Shown here: piece after piece, positions 41,505 to 43,571 of the stretch
How the letters are laid out: every line of letters starts with the position of its first letter
Numbering within the stretch: the first letter of the stretch is position 1
Assembly (NCBI GenBank): GCA_905235395.1
Contig: CAJOLN010000002.1
Span: forward strand, 1-43,571
DNA from: an uncultured Synergistales bacterium
GTDB taxonomy: Bacteria > Synergistota > Synergistia > Synergistales > Aminobacteriaceae
DNA: 43,571 bases
Reading direction: 5' to 3'
Position numbers and translations under genes: made by a program
Notes under the pieces: generated by a model
The model's input: only the letters and a program-made list of their open reading frames with translations
Database searches by the model: none
What the model was told of the DNA's origin: nothing

Positions 41505-43571
41505 ATGCAAGAGAAAGAATATCAGCCTCAACGGGAAATTTTTGGGACATTGACGTTTGATTTGAATGTGATGAAGGAGAAATTGAATCCAGAAATCTAT
41601 ACGCAGGTAATAAATGCAATGGAAGGAAGAGAGAGATTAACTCCTGAATCGCTGGACATAATTGCAGGAGCATTAAGGGACTGGGCAATCTCAAAAGGCG
41701 CAACGCATTGGTCTCATTGGTTCCAGCCTTTAACGGAACTGACTGCGGAGAAACATCAGAGCTTCACGTTAGACGGACATGAAACCTTCAGAGGAAAGAA
41801 TTTAGCACAAGGAGAACCTGATGCGTCAAGTTTTCCGAGCGCAGGAAACAGATCAACGTTTGAGGCACGAGGTTATTCAGCATGGGACATATCAAGCCCG
41901 GCATTCATAGTGAAATCTCCAAAAGGCGGAACTCTTTATATTCCTTCTGTCTTCCTGTCATATGACGGGACGAGCTTAGACCTCAAGACACCGTTACTGC
42001 GATCACTTGAGGCATTAGAGACACGTGCATTGAAGTTAATGCGAACACTTGGACAGCGTGGAGTGCGTTACGTGAAGATGACCGCAGGAGCAGAACAGGA
42101 ATATTTTCTGTTAGACAGACCACGTGCACAGCTCAGGCCGGACATAAGGCACTGCGGACGTACATTAATCGGAGCACAGCCAGCGAAGGCTCAGAAGTTA
42201 GATCATCATTATATGGGAGCAATTCCTCCGAGAGTGTTGCGTTACATGGAAGATGTTGAACGTGATTTATCGCGGTTAGGAGTTAGTGTTCTCGCGAGAC
42301 ATAATGAGGTTGCAAGGTGTCAGTTCGAGTTCGCACATCTCTTCAGTGATGCAAACAGGGCATGCGACCAGAACCAAATCTTAATGGAAACGATGAGGAA
42401 ACTTGCACGTCAGCATGAACTGAGATTGCTATTCCATGAGAAACCGTTTGCGGGTATGAACGGATCAGGTAAGCACACGAACATATCACTAATGGACAGT
42501 GAAGGAAGAAATTTGCTCAAGCCGTCCAATTCACACAGAAGGAACGTAATCTTTCTTGCGTTCATGTCGGCAGTGGTACTCGGATTGTCGAAGTATCATT
42601 CACTGCTTCAGGCGAGTGTTGCAACATACGGAAACTTCTTCAGGCTTGGAGGCCATGAAGCACCGCCGTCAATAATGAGCGTGTATCTTGGTTCTGCATT
42701 GACGGATTTGATTCGCAGACTGAACGAATACGGAGATGCGAGTCTTCCTGAAAAGGGTACGCTGGATTTGGGACTCTCGAAACTTCCAGACATAATACCG
42801 TTTGATTCGGACAGGAACAGGACATCACCAGTTGCGTTTACGGGAGACAAATTTGAATTCCGTGCACCTGGTTCATCTCAGAGTATTGCATTGCCGGTTA
42901 CGATGTTTGCGTCAATCTGGGCATATGGAATTGATGAATTGATTCGGCGAACAGAAGAAGGAATTTCGCGAGGGCTTGAACCGATAGATGCGGCGATTGA
43001 TGCTTCACGTTCAGCGTTCAATGAGGGCAAGAACATTTTGTTTGAGGGTGACGCATATAGTTCAGAATGGCGCGAGGAAGCGAAGAGAAGAGGTCTTATT
43101 GAGGCGGAGAGCATACCCGACAGGATAGAATTGTTCCTGAAGCCAGAGAATAAATCATTGCTTGAAAGTCTCGGTGTGTACAAATCACATGAACTCGAAA
43201 ATCTTCGTGATATTCGCATGGAAAGTTTTGCGACTGGTCTTGAGGTTGAAGCGGCAGTACTTTATGACATGTTATATGAGGGAGTATTACCAGCAATATC
43301 GAAGCAGCTTACTCTTGAGAGAAATTCGATGCTTTACTTTGACGATGTTGATTTCGGTGATATGTCCCCATGGAGGGATTACGTTACAGGATTAGGGAAG
43401 GCTAAGAATGCATTGATTCATGATGCGAATATGCTTTACGGTCTTCGTGAAAATCTTTCGGGAATGAATGCACGTGAACGTTCTGATAGTCTTGTGAATG
43501 ACATTGTGCCATTGATGGAGCAGATACGTGCGAGGTGTGATGCGGCAGAACTAGTTACAAGTGCGGATATA
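41505..43571 (+). CDS. glnN: Type III glutamine synthetase (3' end outside window)
   Basis: 689 codons visible, open at the window end; the GSIII family is about 700-730 residues, so only a few are missing. GSIII marks: F-G-T-L-T-F-D-L-N-V-M near residue 13, T-H-W-S-H-W-F-Q-P near 65, A-G-A-E-Q-E-Y-F-L-L-D near 196, G-M-N-G-S-G-K-H-T-N near 318, G-G-H-E-A-P-P-S near 381 and F-E-F-R-A-P-G-S-S-Q-S near 449. Catalyses ammonium assimilation into glutamine, dodecameric in this class. AGGAAGTGA precedes the ATG. It has its own strong promoter; a small inverted repeat in the leader may carry nitrogen control. Confidence 0.95.
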   Translation, partial: MQEKEYQPQREIFGTLTFDLNVMKEKLNPEIYTQVINAMEGRERLTPESLDIIAGALRDWAISKGATHWSHWFQPLTELTAEKHQSFTLDGHETFRGKNLAQGEPDASSFPSAGNRSTFEARGYSAWDISSPAFIVKSPKGGTLYIPSVFLSYDGTSLDLKTPLLRSLEALETRALKLMRTLGQRGVRYVKMTAGAEQEYFLLDRPRAQLRPDIRHCGRTLIGAQPAKAQKLDHHYMGAIPPRVLRYMEDVERDLSRLGVSVLARHNEVARCQFEFAHLFSDANRACDQNQILMETMRKLARQHELRLLFHEKPFAGMNGSGKHTNISLMDSEGRNLLKPSNSHRRNVIFLAFMSAVVLGLSKYHSLLQASVATYGNFFRLGGHEAPPSIMSVYLGSALTDLIRRLNEYGDASLPEKGTLDLGLSKLPDIIPFDSDRNRTSPVAFTGDKFEFRAPGSSQSIALPVTMFASIWAYGIDELIRRTEEGISRGLEPIDAAIDASRSAFNEGKNILFEGDAYSSEWREEAKRRGLIEAESIPDRIELFLKPENKSLLESLGVYKSHELENLRDIRMESFATGLEVEAAVLYDMLYEGVLPAISKQLTLERNSMLYFDDVDFGDMSPWRDYVTGLGKAKNALIHDANMLYGLRENLSGMNARERSDSLVNDIVPLMEQIRARCDAAELVTSADI

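Overview
The window is about 43.6 kb of an AT-rich bacterial chromosome. Genes are densely packed, many translation starts carry a strong Shine-Dalgarno sequence, and most tRNA genes encode their CCA end. The protein set (CtsR and ClpC, AzlCD, a type III glutamine synthetase, DUF501, a DUF4139 protein, an SLH-like N-terminus on a secreted glycosidase, many small exported proteins and peptide- or purine-salvage-type transporters) fits an anaerobic, probably host-associated bacterium of the Synergistota or a Firmicutes-like lineage. No 16S gene or ribosomal protein is present to settle this. I saw no CRISPR array, IS element or prophage.

Layout. 1-1244: the end of a radical SAM/SPASM protein, then a BrnT-type toxin with a probable antitoxin. 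1291-1843: six tRNA genes (Pro, Gly, Arg, His, Arg, Lys) behind a near-consensus promoter. 1947-8597: a small secreted protein, a CstA-type carrier, a sugar-nucleotide epimerase facing a short phosphoglycosyl transferase, tRNA-Gln, a sodium:solute symporter and an iron-sulfur aldo/keto reductase. 8650-11461 (minus strand): a translationally coupled operon of two ATP-grasp proteins and a CYTH-like protein, with no recognised pathway. 11462-13740: a structured leader, CobS, a shortened CobU-like protein and a Cof-type phosphatase. 13741-22217: a candidate structured element, a secreted phosphodiester glycosidase-like protein, a WbaP-like transferase, a MATE pump, mannonate dehydratase, a class I aminotransferase and phosphoglycerate mutase. 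22338-29513: a run of exported proteins of unknown role (two are tandem zinc-ribbon paralogues), an S1-domain protein, DUF501, a DUF4139 coiled-coil protein, an SH3-type protein and an orphan LolD/MacB-like ATPase. 29565-33519: a CtsR operator, ctsR, clpC and azlCD, with no mcsA or mcsB between ctsR and clpC. 33563-38302: membrane and envelope genes. 38302-43571: adenine deaminase, a purine permease and glnN, which runs off the window end.

The most striking observation is at 36652-37882. A CDP-glycerol glycerophosphotransferase-family gene has a well-placed Shine-Dalgarno and ATG, but a heptanucleotide tandem repeat (CGACCAA) within its first codons leaves the ATG out of frame with the long ORF. 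Removing exactly one 7-bp unit joins the two into a 407-residue protein. This is the signature of slipped-strand phase variation, captured in the OFF state. The ORF begins in the middle of the family domain unless this upstream part is included. A GtrA-type membrane protein follows, which suggests variable surface polymer decoration.

Recurring control signals are TTGACA/TATAAT-type promoters, extended -10 boxes of the form TGTGCTA..AT, and intrinsic terminators whose 3' arm reads GGGG(G)AATTTTT.
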